DNA of 13,539 bases from Lachnospiraceae bacterium (GCA_009774145.1 VSND01000091.1:1-13539), one strand, 5' to 3'. Counted from the first letter of the stretch, positions 1-6,843 are shown. The notes: a model not told the origin generated them from the letters alone. Numbers and translations are program-made.

Positions 1-31
1 ATGTTTTGTTCCCGCCGCTCCCGCGACGACT
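1..31 (-). other. Start of a transcribed leader with GC-rich hairpin, possibly of an rRNA operon (cut by window edge)
   Basis: This is the sequence just downstream of promoter P2, read on the minus strand. A hairpin is visible: CGTCGC (28-23), loop GGGA, GCGGCG (18-13), with one G-T pair, followed by GGGAACAAAACAT running off the window. A compact GC-rich hairpin right after strong tandem promoters fits the leader of an rRNA operon in Clostridia. The rRNA itself is not in the window, so the identity is an inference. The alternative, a protein starting at the ATG at 38 (MFKSSRERREQN...), is weaker because it has no Shine-Dalgarno sequence and its ATG overlaps the -10. Confidence 0.4.
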
Positions 32-36
32 TGAAC

Positions 37-84
37 ATCTTACCAAATCTTTTCTGCTTTGTCAATACCTTTTTTTATTTTTTT
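37..84 (-). promoter_or_regulatory. Strong sigma-A promoter P2 with UP-like A-tracts
   Basis: On the minus strand the -35 is TTGACA (65-60), a perfect match. It is followed by a 17-base spacer and the -10 TAAGAT (42-37), with TGG just upstream of the -10 giving an extended -10 element. Upstream of the -35 lies A7-T-A7-GGTA (84-66), which resembles an UP element. The expected start of transcription is near position 30. The arrangement closely matches P1, whose -35 lies 114 bases upstream. Tandem promoters with UP-like elements are typical of rRNA operons. Confidence 0.7.
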
Positions 85-150
85 CAAAAAGTTTTTATCC
101 AGAAATTTATTTGGGCGGCTGCATTTCCTGTTCCCGCAGTCAGCTTGATT

Positions 151-200
151 ATAATAGCACTACTTCCATGTATTGTCAACACCTTTTTTTCATTTTTTTT
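151..200 (-). promoter_or_regulatory. Strong sigma-A promoter P1 with UP-like A-tracts
   Basis: On the minus strand the -35 is TTGACA (179-174), the spacer is exactly 17 bases, and the -10 is TATTAT (156-151), followed directly by AAT. Upstream are A8-TG-A7-GGTG (200-180), almost the same as the block before P2. P1 points leftwards and drives whatever P2 drives. The remaining stretch 201-306, between P1 and the M23 gene, contains no recognisable gene. It holds a short CCGGA/TCCGG dyad (about 225-243) without a T-tract, so no convincing terminator for the M23 gene was seen. Confidence 0.7.
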
Positions 201-306
201 GCAGAATTTTATTATTTTCTTCATCCGGAGAATCGCCGTCCGGGAATCCATCCATTTTCCGCAATATATCCGCAGCATCAGACAGATTCCGCTGACTATG
301 GACAGA

Positions 307-1761
307 TCAGTTTAAATAGGAAAGCGGATTTACCTGCGATCCATTGATGATGATCTCAAAATGCAGATGCGGTCCTGTACTCCTCCCTGTATTTCCGCTC
401 AGAGCAATCCTCTCATTCTGATCCACATGCTGTCCGGCGGACACCAGGATCTTACTCAGATGGGCATATCTGGTCTGCCTTCCATCCGGATGACGAAGAG
501 TAATACAATATCCATATCCGCTGGACCATCCCGCACTGACCACGGTACCGCCGCAGGATGCCCGCACAGCCGTCCCTACAGGCGTCGCCCAGTCAATACC
601 CTTATGCATGCGTCCCCAGCGCATCTTAAAGCCGGAAGTAAACCTGCCGCCGGTAATCGGTTTGATATAGGTAGGCGGTGTCTGGGTTCCTTTTTCGATA
701 ATCTCCGGCACCGGTTCCAGCGTCACATTCTCGGCGATCATCTCGCGGCTGGTCTCCGTCTGATTCTTCGAGACCGTCATTACCGTCACTTCATGATGTC
801 CGGCAGCCGCCTCCTGACGGACCACCCGCTCTGTCGTGTACCAGCTGTCATTTTCTATGTACTGCGTTTCTGCAAAATAATCTTCTTCATATGTAGACTG
901 TACCACCGACGTGATTGATAATTCCGGCTCCGGCACGCTGATGACGATCTCATCTCCGATCTGCAGCACGGCATCTCTTGTCAGACCCGGGTTCAGCGCC
1001 AGCACTTCGTCCACATAGTAGCCTCTGCTGTTCGCAATCACTGAAAGCGTATCTCCCGCCTGAACCTCATAAGTCTGATTTTTTTCCTTTTCTTTTGTGA
1101 CAGCCTCAATCGCATCTGCCAGGCCGGTCAGCTGCCCTGCATCTATATATGCCTCTGCAATCTCCACCTTTTCAAAAAATTCCAGTGCTTTCAGTCCGTC
1201 CCCTTCCGGAATCTCTCCTTTGGGAATGACTTCAATTGTAAAAGCGTTCAGTTCCCGACTGGTATCCGAAACCACTTCAACGTCAAACATCCCATCCGGG
1301 TCATATGGTTCAAGCGCCGCAAGCAGAAGTGCTTTTACCTCCTCCATGGTCGCCAGATTCACTGTGAACTCATTGACCTTTACCAGATAATATTTCTGTT
1401 TCGCCGTCTTGACCTTCTCCTGCATCAGATTATAAATCAGCTCCTCAAGCCCGTCCGCCTCCAGCGTACTCCCCACAAGCTTTTCCACCTGCCGGAAATC
1501 ACAGGCCACATTCGCAAGCACCAGTCCCTTTGTCTCCCGGGCAATCTGCGCCCGGGCATCCAGAAATGCCTGATCCACCACGGACGGGTCGGATACTGCG
1601 CCAATTACCTCTCCATCCAGCAGCACTTCGCAATAGGTGGTCTCCATTCCATATGTATCTCCTAAAATCGGCACAAAGCATAAAAGTGCCGTACAGCACC
1701 CCATTGCCGACATTGCATACTTTAACTTAAAATTTTTTCCAAACAGCCTCTTCTTCTGCAT
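307..1761 (-). CDS. Cell-wall endopeptidase with LysM, G5 and M23 (LytM) domains
   Basis: Predicted zinc metallopeptidase acting on peptidoglycan outside the membrane; 484 residues. A basic N-terminus (KKRLFGKNFKLK) and hydrophobic segment at about 16-34 form a signal or anchor. Residues 40-225 are an acidic region with no recognised domain. A LysM peptidoglycan-binding domain lies at about 229-275 (YEVQAGDTLSVIA), a G5-like region at about 280-358, and the M23 domain at about 372-468. The M23 motifs are intact: zinc ligands H386 and D390 (HKGID) and H467 (HLHFE), with H434 (YAHLS) and H465 as the usual catalytic histidines, so it should be active, unlike divisome M23 proteins that lost them. 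The ATG at 1761 has AAAGG five bases upstream and lies 9 bases after the flavin reductase stop, so the two genes are probably co-transcribed. Cleavage specificity (endopeptidase or amidase) cannot be read from the sequence. Confidence 0.93.
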   Translation of the reverse strand: MQKKRLFGKNFKLKYAMSAMGCCTALLCFVPILGDTYGMETTYCEVLLDGEVIGAVSDPSVVDQAFLDARAQIARETKGLVLANVACDFRQVEKLVGSTLEADGLEELIYNLMQEKVKTAKQKYYLVKVNEFTVNLATMEEVKALLLAALEPYDPDGMFDVEVVSDTSRELNAFTIEVIPKGEIPEGDGLKALEFFEKVEIAEAYIDAGQLTGLADAIEAVTKEKEKNQTYEVQAGDTLSVIANSRGYYVDEVLALNPGLTRDAVLQIGDEIVISVPEPELSITSVVQSTYEEDYFAETQYIENDSWYTTERVVRQEAAAGHHEVTVMTVSKNQTETSREMIAENVTLEPVPEIIEKGTQTPPTYIKPITGGRFTSGFKMRWGRMHKGIDWATPVGTAVRASCGGTVVSAGWSSGYGYCITLRHPDGRQTRYAHLSKILVSAGQHVDQNERIALSGNTGRSTGPHLHFEIIINGSQVNPLSYLN

Positions 1762-1770
1762 GAAAGCCTT

Positions 1771-2370
1771 TCATACTCCTGTTCTTTTCTGATTCCGGGA
1801 CTTTTTCCCCGGTTTCCGAACCGAATACCCGAAACTCCCCACTTTCTTCCCCAGTTCAAAATACGCTCCATGGGAATAGGTGATCAGCCCTGCCTGATTC
1901 AGTTCGAACTTTCCGTTCTGATCCATATACCGGTCCTCGATGGTCACACTGACCACCTCCGCCAGAAACAGATCATGGCTTCCAAGAGCTTTCCTCTCTG
2001 TCACCCTGCATTCGATGTTCACCGGGCTCTGTGCGATCCCCGGCGCTTCGATTCTCCTGGATGGCAGCCTGGTCAGATGCATTTCTTCATATTTATCCAC
2101 ATCCCGTCCCGAGCGCACACCGCAGTAATCCAGGGCGCGCACCAGCTCTCTGGTCGCCAGATTGATGACAAATTCTCCGGTTTCTTTTAAAATCTCATAA
2201 GAATATCTTTCTTTTCTTACCGATATGGATACCATGGCAGGCGACGAACAGACCGTCCCGGTCCATGCCACGGTTATGATATTCGGTTTCTCTCCCGGCC
2301 TCTGGCAGCTCACCATAACCGCCGGCAGGGGATAGAGCATGTTGCCCGGTTTCCAATACTGTTTTGCCAT
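1771..2370 (-). CDS. Flavin reductase-like FMN-binding split-barrel protein
   Basis: A 199-residue protein of the flavin reductase-like family, cytoplasmic flavoproteins that bind FMN and usually reduce flavin or a small substrate with NAD(P)H. The family pattern is visible: the N-terminal PLPAVMVS strand, NIITVAWTGTVCSSP (30-44), SYEILKETGEFVINL (57-71) and the late SHDLFLAEVVSV segment (131-142). The length fits single-domain members. A TTG eight codons upstream keeps the frame open, but the ATG at 2370 is preferred because AGGAGG sits six bases before it. The C-terminus is unusually basic (KPGKKSRNQKR). A promoter and a long leader hairpin lie directly upstream, and the M23 gene follows 9 bases downstream. 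The natural substrate is unknown; several clostridial members are called NADPH-flavin oxidoreductases without proof. Confidence 0.9.
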   Translation of the reverse strand: MAKQYWKPGNMLYPLPAVMVSCQRPGEKPNIITVAWTGTVCSSPAMVSISVRKERYSYEILKETGEFVINLATRELVRALDYCGVRSGRDVDKYEEMHLTRLPSRRIEAPGIAQSPVNIECRVTERKALGSHDLFLAEVVSVTIEDRYMDQNGKFELNQAGLITYSHGAYFELGKKVGSFGYSVRKPGKKSRNQKRTGV

Positions 2371-2392
2371 GCCCGTCCTCCTTGATGGTAAC

Positions 2393-2450
2393 AAAAAATG
2401 GAAAAAACAGCCGCCTCATGCACCCACAGGGCGTCTGTCTTTTCCATTTT
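2393..2450 (-). terminator. Long hairpin with T-tract: terminator or leader attenuator
   Basis: Arms 2450-2430 and 2415-2395 form a stem of about 21 base pairs with one G-T pair and one mismatch. The loop is 14 bases, and a T-rich run on the minus strand follows the GC-rich core (GGCGGCTGTTTTTT, then ATTTTTTG). It has the form of an intrinsic terminator and is nearly symmetrical, so it could work in both directions. It could end the DUF2325 transcript. It also lies downstream of the flavin reductase promoter and only about 23 bases before that gene's ATG, so any mRNA from that promoter must pass through it. Confidence 0.65.
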
Positions 2451-2474
2451 ACGCATATTCTTTTCATTTGACAA
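2446..2474 (-). promoter_or_regulatory. Promoter for the flavin reductase and M23 genes
   Basis: On the minus strand, TTGTCA (2474-2469) is followed by a 17-base spacer and TAAAAT (2451-2446). Each hexamer is one base from consensus and the spacing is ideal. Transcription would start near 2439, inside the left arm of the leader hairpin at 2393-2450. The first transcribed bases would then form the CAGACGCC/GGCGGCTG core of that hairpin. Confidence 0.6.
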
Positions 2475-2561
2475 GGTAAAATTCAGGAAATACACAGGTT
2501 TTTCACAATTCGATACAGATTTCCTTGCCGAATCTGCTTCCCCTTTCGTCCATTCTCCCCT

Positions 2562-2843
2562 TTACGCCACATAGTCCTTTAAAATGCTCTCCAGAGCCGA
2601 CCCGCTGCTGGTATGACAGCGTACGACGTCAATCTTCTTTTTCTTTGCTTCATCTACTGCCGTCTTTACCATTTTATGGGATACGGTATTCGTAAACAGA
2701 ATAAACAGATCCGGCGTTCCCATCTGTTTATCCAGATTCGCAGACATCTGGGTAAATACCTTCGCCTTACATTTATAACTTCTGCAGATCTTCATATACT
2801 GACAGACCATCCGGTCATGTCCCCCAACAATTACAACGCTCAT
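2562..2843 (-). CDS. DUF2325 domain protein
   Basis: A 93-residue protein matching the DUF2325 family, widespread in Firmicutes and without an established biochemical function. Visible features are the N-terminal MSVVIVGGHDRM strand-turn, the central DLFILFTNTVSHKMVK (about residues 46-61) and the C-terminal IDVVRCHTSSGSALE (about 72-86), giving an alternating Rossmann-like fold. Five of its residues are Cys or His near the ends (C14, C20, C25, C75, H76). The ATG at 2843 was chosen over the in-frame GTG six bases upstream because GGAGGT ends six bases before the ATG and would touch the GTG. The gene stands alone with its own promoter and a tandem operator-like element, so it is probably regulated separately from its neighbours. 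A CAGATT/AATCTG dyad lies just downstream but lacks a T-tract. Confidence 0.85.
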   Translation of the reverse strand: MSVVIVGGHDRMVCQYMKICRSYKCKAKVFTQMSANLDKQMGTPDLFILFTNTVSHKMVKTAVDEAKKKKIDVVRCHTSSGSALESILKDYVA

Positions 2844-2892
2844 CGTCACACCTCCAGTATGTTCCTGGCTTTCCCCTTCCCTGTTTCCACGG

Positions 2893-2920
2893 TTAGTTCA
2901 AGCTAATTAGTTATTACTAA
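2893..2920 (-). promoter_or_regulatory. Tandem TTAG-N6-CTAA dyads, probable repressor operator
   Basis: Two 14-base dyads abut without a gap: TTAGTTCAAGCTAA (2893-2906) and TTAGTTATTACTAA (2907-2920), written on the plus strand. Both fit TTAGTT-N4-CTAA, and each is a partial palindrome. They begin four bases downstream of the -10 of the DUF2325 promoter and cover the expected transcription start, where a bound protein would block transcription. TTAG...CTAA half-sites resemble DtxR/IdeR/MntR-type metalloregulator boxes; the match to any specific regulator is an inference. Confidence 0.5.
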
Positions 2921-2923
2921 CTC

Positions 2924-2952
2924 ATAATACCAAATCGGTACAGAAAAAGCAA
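2924..2952 (-). promoter_or_regulatory. Extended -10 promoter for the DUF2325 gene
   Basis: On the minus strand the -10 is TATTAT (2929-2924), with TGG immediately before it (extended -10). The best -35 at 17-base spacing is TTGCTT (2952-2947), which is weak and overlaps the base of the upstream operon's terminator. The extended -10 may make up for the poor -35. Transcription would start near 2917, leaving a leader of about 74 bases. Confidence 0.5.
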
Positions 2953-2991
2953 CTGCACAGTTGATAATCTTTCTCAACTAAGTGCAGCTGC
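2944..2991 (-). terminator. Intrinsic terminator of the transporter/ATPase/M14 operon
   Basis: Read on the minus strand, the left arm 2991-2974 (GCAGCTGCAC, a two-base bulge, AGTTGA) pairs with 2964-2949 (TCAACTGTGCAGTTGC) around a 9-base loop. The stem has about 15 pairs with one mismatch. TTTTTC follows directly (2948-2943). It begins 19 bases after the M14 gene stop and is one-directional, because no T-tract follows on the other strand. It is the first strong terminator seen after the binding-protein gene at 13454. Confidence 0.85.
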
Positions 2992-3010
2992 CTGTTCTGT
3001 TACCGGTTTT

Positions 3011-3979
3011 TCATGTATGTTTCCCCGCTTCCTGCGGCTCCTCCAGCCCGTAGGCAATCAGGGAATCTCCCTTTTTGACGGAAAGTCCTCCGGTATAATA
3101 AAAGACTCTGCCGTCCCCTTCTGCATAAAACTCCTGCAGTATATTTCCGAACATATCCTCCAGACGACCCAGAAGCTGGCCCCCCGCCACCGGATCATTT
3201 TCCTTTACCGCCGGATACCAAAGTCCTGCTCTTTCGCTCTCCAGATAGACGGTTCGTTCATAAACCTTCGGTTCAAAGGATACTTCCGGTTCGTCAGATT
3301 CATACATATCAAGATGGCGAAGGAGCAGATAGATGTTCCGCTTATGACCTGCAATCCACTCCTCCCTGCAGAAGCCGCCGAAGCCGCGTTCCAGAAGAAG
3401 TCCCGGCAGCTCATGATAATTCGCCGCATAACTGTATTCTCCTCCTGCTGCCTCCGATGCAATCAGATAAGGCACGTCCAGCGCCCGGGCTGCCGAAAGC
3501 GACGCTTCCGTCACCTTTTCTGCTTTTGGAAAAAACAGGCAGGGCGTCAGGATCTCGTTCACACTGCCGCCGTGAAGATCCAGCAGAAAATCTGCCTTCG
3601 GAAAGATCTCCTGCACAAACCAGTCCGCCAGACGTTCTCCCGCAGTCCCATCCGGCCGCCCCGGATAGTCGCTGTTCAGATTGAAGTCGTCCTCCGGCAG
3701 AGTTCTCCAGTGCTGCTGCCAGAAACCGCTGGTATTTACGCAGTGCATCAGCAGCAGATTGCCTTTCAGTTTCTCCGGATCGATTTCCTTCGCCGCCCGG
3801 ACCACCGCCGGCGTCCCATTATATTCCCCTGCATGGATCTGCGCCGTCACCACCAGCGTCTTTCCCGGCTCCTGTCCGCAGATCAGAGTCGCCGGTATCT
3901 CATAGTCCTCCATGCCGGGCTTCAGAAGCATCTGCCGCTTTTCCCCGCAGCTCAGCTCCTGTCCGCATATCTTCCACAT
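3011..3979 (-). CDS. M14-family zinc deacylase/carboxypeptidase, AstE/AspA-like
   Basis: A 322-residue protein of the succinylglutamate desuccinylase/aspartoacylase branch of the M14 metallopeptidase superfamily. Such enzymes hydrolyse an amide bond of an N-acyl amino acid or short peptide using one zinc. Zinc ligands are visible as H49 and E52 (QIHAGE) and H136 (LDLHGG); E197 in GLLLERG is the likely catalytic glutamate. The C-terminal half, about 230-312, is the beta-rich domain of this family. The usual NxNR-FPG segment reads NLNSDYPG (100-107), so the arginine that normally helps bind the substrate carboxylate is serine. No signal peptide is seen, so it should be cytoplasmic. The ATG at 3979 has AGGAG five bases upstream; the longer open frame would overlap the ATPase gene. 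It follows that gene by 56 bases, which contain a small CGCC-AACA-GGCG hairpin without a T-tract, and is followed by a strong terminator. The substrate is unknown. Confidence 0.85.
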   Translation of the reverse strand: MWKICGQELSCGEKRQMLLKPGMEDYEIPATLICGQEPGKTLVVTAQIHAGEYNGTPAVVRAAKEIDPEKLKGNLLLMHCVNTSGFWQQHWRTLPEDDFNLNSDYPGRPDGTAGERLADWFVQEIFPKADFLLDLHGGSVNEILTPCLFFPKAEKVTEASLSAARALDVPYLIASEAAGGEYSYAANYHELPGLLLERGFGGFCREEWIAGHKRNIYLLLRHLDMYESDEPEVSFEPKVYERTVYLESERAGLWYPAVKENDPVAGGQLLGRLEDMFGNILQEFYAEGDGRVFYYTGGLSVKKGDSLIAYGLEEPQEAGKHT

Positions 3980-4035
3980 AGTCTCTCCTTTTGTCAGTTC
4001 CACAGCCGCCTGTTGGCGTCCGGGAAGCTGTTGTT

Positions 4036-6843
4036 TTATTTTCTGTACAGAATCCGAATCGAATTCATAAGACACAGGACCGATACGCCCGTATCCGCAA
4101 AGACTGCCACCCACATATTGGCAAATCCAAACAGTCCCGCAATCATGACGACCGCTTTGACCGCCAGTGCAAAATACACATTCTGCCAGGAGATTCTGGA
4201 GGTCGCCCGTGCGATATCGATAGCCTGAGGGATCGCCGACATCTCGGAAGTCATGAAAACCACATCCGCAGCCTCGATGGCTGCATCCGCACCGCTTCCC
4301 ATGGCAGCTCCCACATCAGCGCCCGCAAGAACCGGAGCATCATTGATTCCGTCTCCGACGAACATAACACTTCCGTGCTTTTCACGAATCTTCTGCAGCT
4401 CCTTGAATTTATCCTCCGGAAGCAGCTTCGCGTGCACCTCATCAATGCCGGCCTCTGCTGCCACCGCCTTCGCGCTGTCCTCTGCATCCCCGGTCAGCAT
4501 GGCAGTCACAATGCCGAATTTCTTCGTTCTGGCAATGGCGCTCACTGCATCCGGCTTGATGGTATCCGATATCACAATATGTCCCGCAAAACGTCCGTTC
4601 AGCGCCGTCAGCACCTCCGTACCGAACTGCTCTTTCCGATAGCCCGACAGATCCACTCCATTTGCTTCCATCAGCTTGCGGTTGCCGCAGAGAACCACAC
4701 CTTTGCCGGTCTCGGCGCGGATGCCCTGACCGGCAATCTCTTCCACCTTTGAAGGTCGGTCAATCTTAAGGCCTTTGTCCTTTGCCGCCTCCACAATGCT
4801 GCTGCCGATGGGATGGGTCGATGACAGCTCACAGCTGGCACTGATCGCCAGCAGTTCTTCAGGCGTCAGACCCTGATCAGCGCAGACTGCGTTCTGCACT
4901 ACAAAATTTCCTTTGGTAATCGTTCCGGTCTTGTCCATGACAACTGCCCTGACATTTTTCAGGGATTCAATAGCCACGCCTCCCTTAAACAGAATGTTCT
5001 TTTTCGAAGCGGCGCCAATGCCGGAGAAAAATGCCAGCGGTACAGACAAAACCAGAGCGCACGGACAGCTGATAACCAGAAAGGTCAGCGCCGTCAGAAC
5101 CGAAGCCGTGCCGGATGTTCCGTAAACGACTCCCACCGCTCCTGTATAACCTGTATCTACGAAGAAATGCCAGCCCGGCAGTACAAAGGGCAGCACGACC
5201 GCCACCAGGACTGCAAAGAGAACAACAAACGGTGTGTATACCCGTGCAAAACGTGTGATAAATTTATCAATATTGGGTTTGCTGGCCGCGGCGTTCTCCA
5301 CGGAATCCAGAATACGGGTGACCATGGATTCTTCCAGTACCTTTTCCACGCGGATCTTGATCTGTCCGGATGTATTCACACAGCCGGAACTCACCAGATC
5401 GCCCACGACCGCCTTTACCGGCACCGGTTCCCCTGTGATGGCAGAGGTGTCCAGACGGGTCTCTCCGTCGATCACAACGCCGTCCAGAGGCACCCGGTCG
5501 CCCGGGCGGACCAGCACGATATCGCCCACGACCGCTTCCTCTGCGTCCATGACGCGGATCTCGTCGCCAACCACCAGATTGACAACTTCCGGCCGAAGGT
5601 CCACGGCATCCATGATCTGGGAACGGCTCTGCTCCGTGGCGCGGTCTTCAAAATACTCGCCGATCCGATAGAACAGCATAACGCCCACTGCCTCCGGAAA
5701 TTCCCGAATTGCAAAAGCGCCCAGTGTGGCGATCGACATCAGAAAATTTTCATCAAATATCTGTCCTTTTTTCATGTTTCTGCCAGCGGTCATCAGAACC
5801 TTTCCGCCCAGAATCAGATAGGAAATGACAAACAGCGGAAGCAGCCTCGGATCCGACTCTTCCAGACCGCCTGCATGAATCGCAAGAAAGCCGGCCAGGA
5901 ACAGGACCGCTCCGGAAAGGATTGAAACCAGGGGTCTGTATCTTTTTGGGATTCCTGATTTCTTTTCCTCTTTTTTCGCTTCCTTTTTTATCTCTTCTTT
6001 CGGAACCACCGTAATGCCGTCTTCCATGGCGTCGATCGCCTTCTGAATCGAGGGGATCAGTACATCCGGCCGGCTGGCGGAAAGCCGCATCTGCTTGTTG
6101 GCATAGGTGATGGAGACGTCGTTCACCCCGTCCATCGTCCTGATCCTGTGCTCGATCTTCGCCGCACAGTTTGGACAGTCCAAGCCTTCCAGCACATAGA
6201 CTTTTGTCTTTGAGACGGTTGCGGCTGCTTTTCTGTTTCTTGGTACCAGCGTAATCCCGTCCTCGATTGCATCGATCGCTGCCTGCATTTTCTCCATCAG
6301 ACCAGTATGATCCGGCGCTGATACACGCAGCTGTTTCGTTGCATACGCCACAGATGCGTACTCCACCTCCGGCATCTGGCGGATCTTCGCCTCCACCTTC
6401 GCCGCACAGTTGGCGCAGTCCAGGCCTTCCAGAATATAGACCCTTTTCTCCATCTTCTCATCCGGCATGACGCAGTTGCACTTTGCCAGTGACTCCCCGC
6501 ACACATCGCAGTACTCCACATGCGGATTGCACGCTTCACAGTCACAGTCCTCTGGATGTCCTTCTGTATGATGATGCTCTGTCACAAAATGGGTATGAGA
6601 GCGCGTTGCCTCATCCCGCGGACCATGTTCCTGTCCGCAGCCGCAGCCTTCTTCATGATCGTGGTCATGGCCATGGTGATCATGGTGTTCCTGTCCGCAG
6701 CCGCAGCCTTCTTCATGATCGTGGTCATGGCCATGGTGATCATGGTGTTCCTGTCCGCAGCCGCAGCCTTCTTCATGATCGTGGTCATGTATGCGTTCAT
6801 GATGTCCATGCTCATGTTCATGGTTCTGTTTATGGTCGTTCAT
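4036..6843 (-). CDS. P1B-type heavy-metal ATPase (Zn/Cd/Pb exporter type) with His/Cys-rich N-terminus
   Basis: A 935-residue ATP-driven metal exporter of the inner membrane. Residues 1-75 are a His/Asp/Cys-rich tail with three copies of HDHDHEEGCGCGQEH. A Cys-rich stretch (100-124, seven Cys including CDVC and CNC) follows. Two HMA domains come next, with GLDCANC at 140-146 and GLDCPNC at 220-226. The pump core has TGE 470-472, CPC 593-595 in the membrane, the phosphorylated DKTGT 637-641, HP 677-678, TGD 784-786 and GDGINDAP 830-837. The last membrane helix carries ADTG (916-919); that aspartate with CPC is the pattern of Zn/Cd/Pb pumps (ZntA/CadA) rather than copper pumps. The start is the ATG at 6843 with AAGGAGGG seven bases upstream. 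At 935 residues it is much longer than typical CadA (about 700), because of the tail and the second HMA domain. It lies 54 bases after the lipoprotein gene and 56 before the M14 gene. Confidence 0.95.
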   Translation of the reverse strand: MNDHKQNHEHEHGHHERIHDHDHEEGCGCGQEHHDHHGHDHDHEEGCGCGQEHHDHHGHDHDHEEGCGCGQEHGPRDEATRSHTHFVTEHHHTEGHPEDCDCEACNPHVEYCDVCGESLAKCNCVMPDEKMEKRVYILEGLDCANCAAKVEAKIRQMPEVEYASVAYATKQLRVSAPDHTGLMEKMQAAIDAIEDGITLVPRNRKAAATVSKTKVYVLEGLDCPNCAAKIEHRIRTMDGVNDVSITYANKQMRLSASRPDVLIPSIQKAIDAMEDGITVVPKEEIKKEAKKEEKKSGIPKRYRPLVSILSGAVLFLAGFLAIHAGGLEESDPRLLPLFVISYLILGGKVLMTAGRNMKKGQIFDENFLMSIATLGAFAIREFPEAVGVMLFYRIGEYFEDRATEQSRSQIMDAVDLRPEVVNLVVGDEIRVMDAEEAVVGDIVLVRPGDRVPLDGVVIDGETRLDTSAITGEPVPVKAVVGDLVSSGCVNTSGQIKIRVEKVLEESMVTRILDSVENAAASKPNIDKFITRFARVYTPFVVLFAVLVAVVLPFVLPGWHFFVDTGYTGAVGVVYGTSGTASVLTALTFLVISCPCALVLSVPLAFFSGIGAASKKNILFKGGVAIESLKNVRAVVMDKTGTITKGNFVVQNAVCADQGLTPEELLAISASCELSSTHPIGSSIVEAAKDKGLKIDRPSKVEEIAGQGIRAETGKGVVLCGNRKLMEANGVDLSGYRKEQFGTEVLTALNGRFAGHIVISDTIKPDAVSAIARTKKFGIVTAMLTGDAEDSAKAVAAEAGIDEVHAKLLPEDKFKELQKIREKHGSVMFVGDGINDAPVLAGADVGAAMGSGADAAIEAADVVFMTSEMSAIPQAIDIARATSRISWQNVYFALAVKAVVMIAGLFGFANMWVAVFADTGVSVLCLMNSIRILYRK
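6626..6789 (-). repeat. Exact 60-bp tandem repeat, about 2.7 copies, encoding a metal-binding tail
   Basis: Bases 6626-6789 are a perfect tandem repeat with a 60-base period; for example 6661-6720 equals 6721-6780 at every base. It lies inside the ATPase gene, keeps the reading frame and encodes a 20-residue unit with alternating His/Asp (HDHDHEE), a CGC motif (GCGCG) and a further His cluster (HHDHHG). Full identity at silent positions indicates recent duplication, by slippage or unequal recombination, or ongoing copy correction. Confidence 0.95.

Noticed and set aside
1..38. Start of a protein gene MFKSSRERREQN on the minus strand
   Set aside because: Its ATG overlaps the -10 of promoter P2 and lacks a ribosome binding site, so a transcript from P2 would start after it. 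A stable-RNA leader explains the region better, but this cannot be excluded without more sequence.
222..245. CCGGA/TCCGG dyad downstream of the M23 gene as its terminator
   Set aside because: The stem is five base pairs and is followed on the minus strand by an A-rich, not T-rich, stretch.
1..347. Plus-strand open frames at the left edge rich in Phe
   Set aside because: The Phe runs come from the T-tracts that are the A-tract UP elements of the minus-strand promoters; there is no ribosome binding site and no domain.
2371..2394. TTG start eight codons upstream for the flavin reductase
   Set aside because: The AGGAGG lies between the TTG and the ATG at 2370 at correct distance from the ATG only, and the TTG sits at the foot of the leader hairpin.
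3980..4035. Small hairpin CGCC-AACA-GGCG between the ATPase and M14 genes as a terminator
   Set aside because: The stem is only four pairs with a weak outer extension, and no T-tract follows; it may affect mRNA processing but does not support transcription ending there.
3017..4228. Plus-strand open frame of 403 codons opposite the M14 gene
   Set aside because: The composition is rich in Arg, Gln, His and Cys with no recognisable domain, and it runs across two well-supported minus-strand genes; it is a shadow frame.
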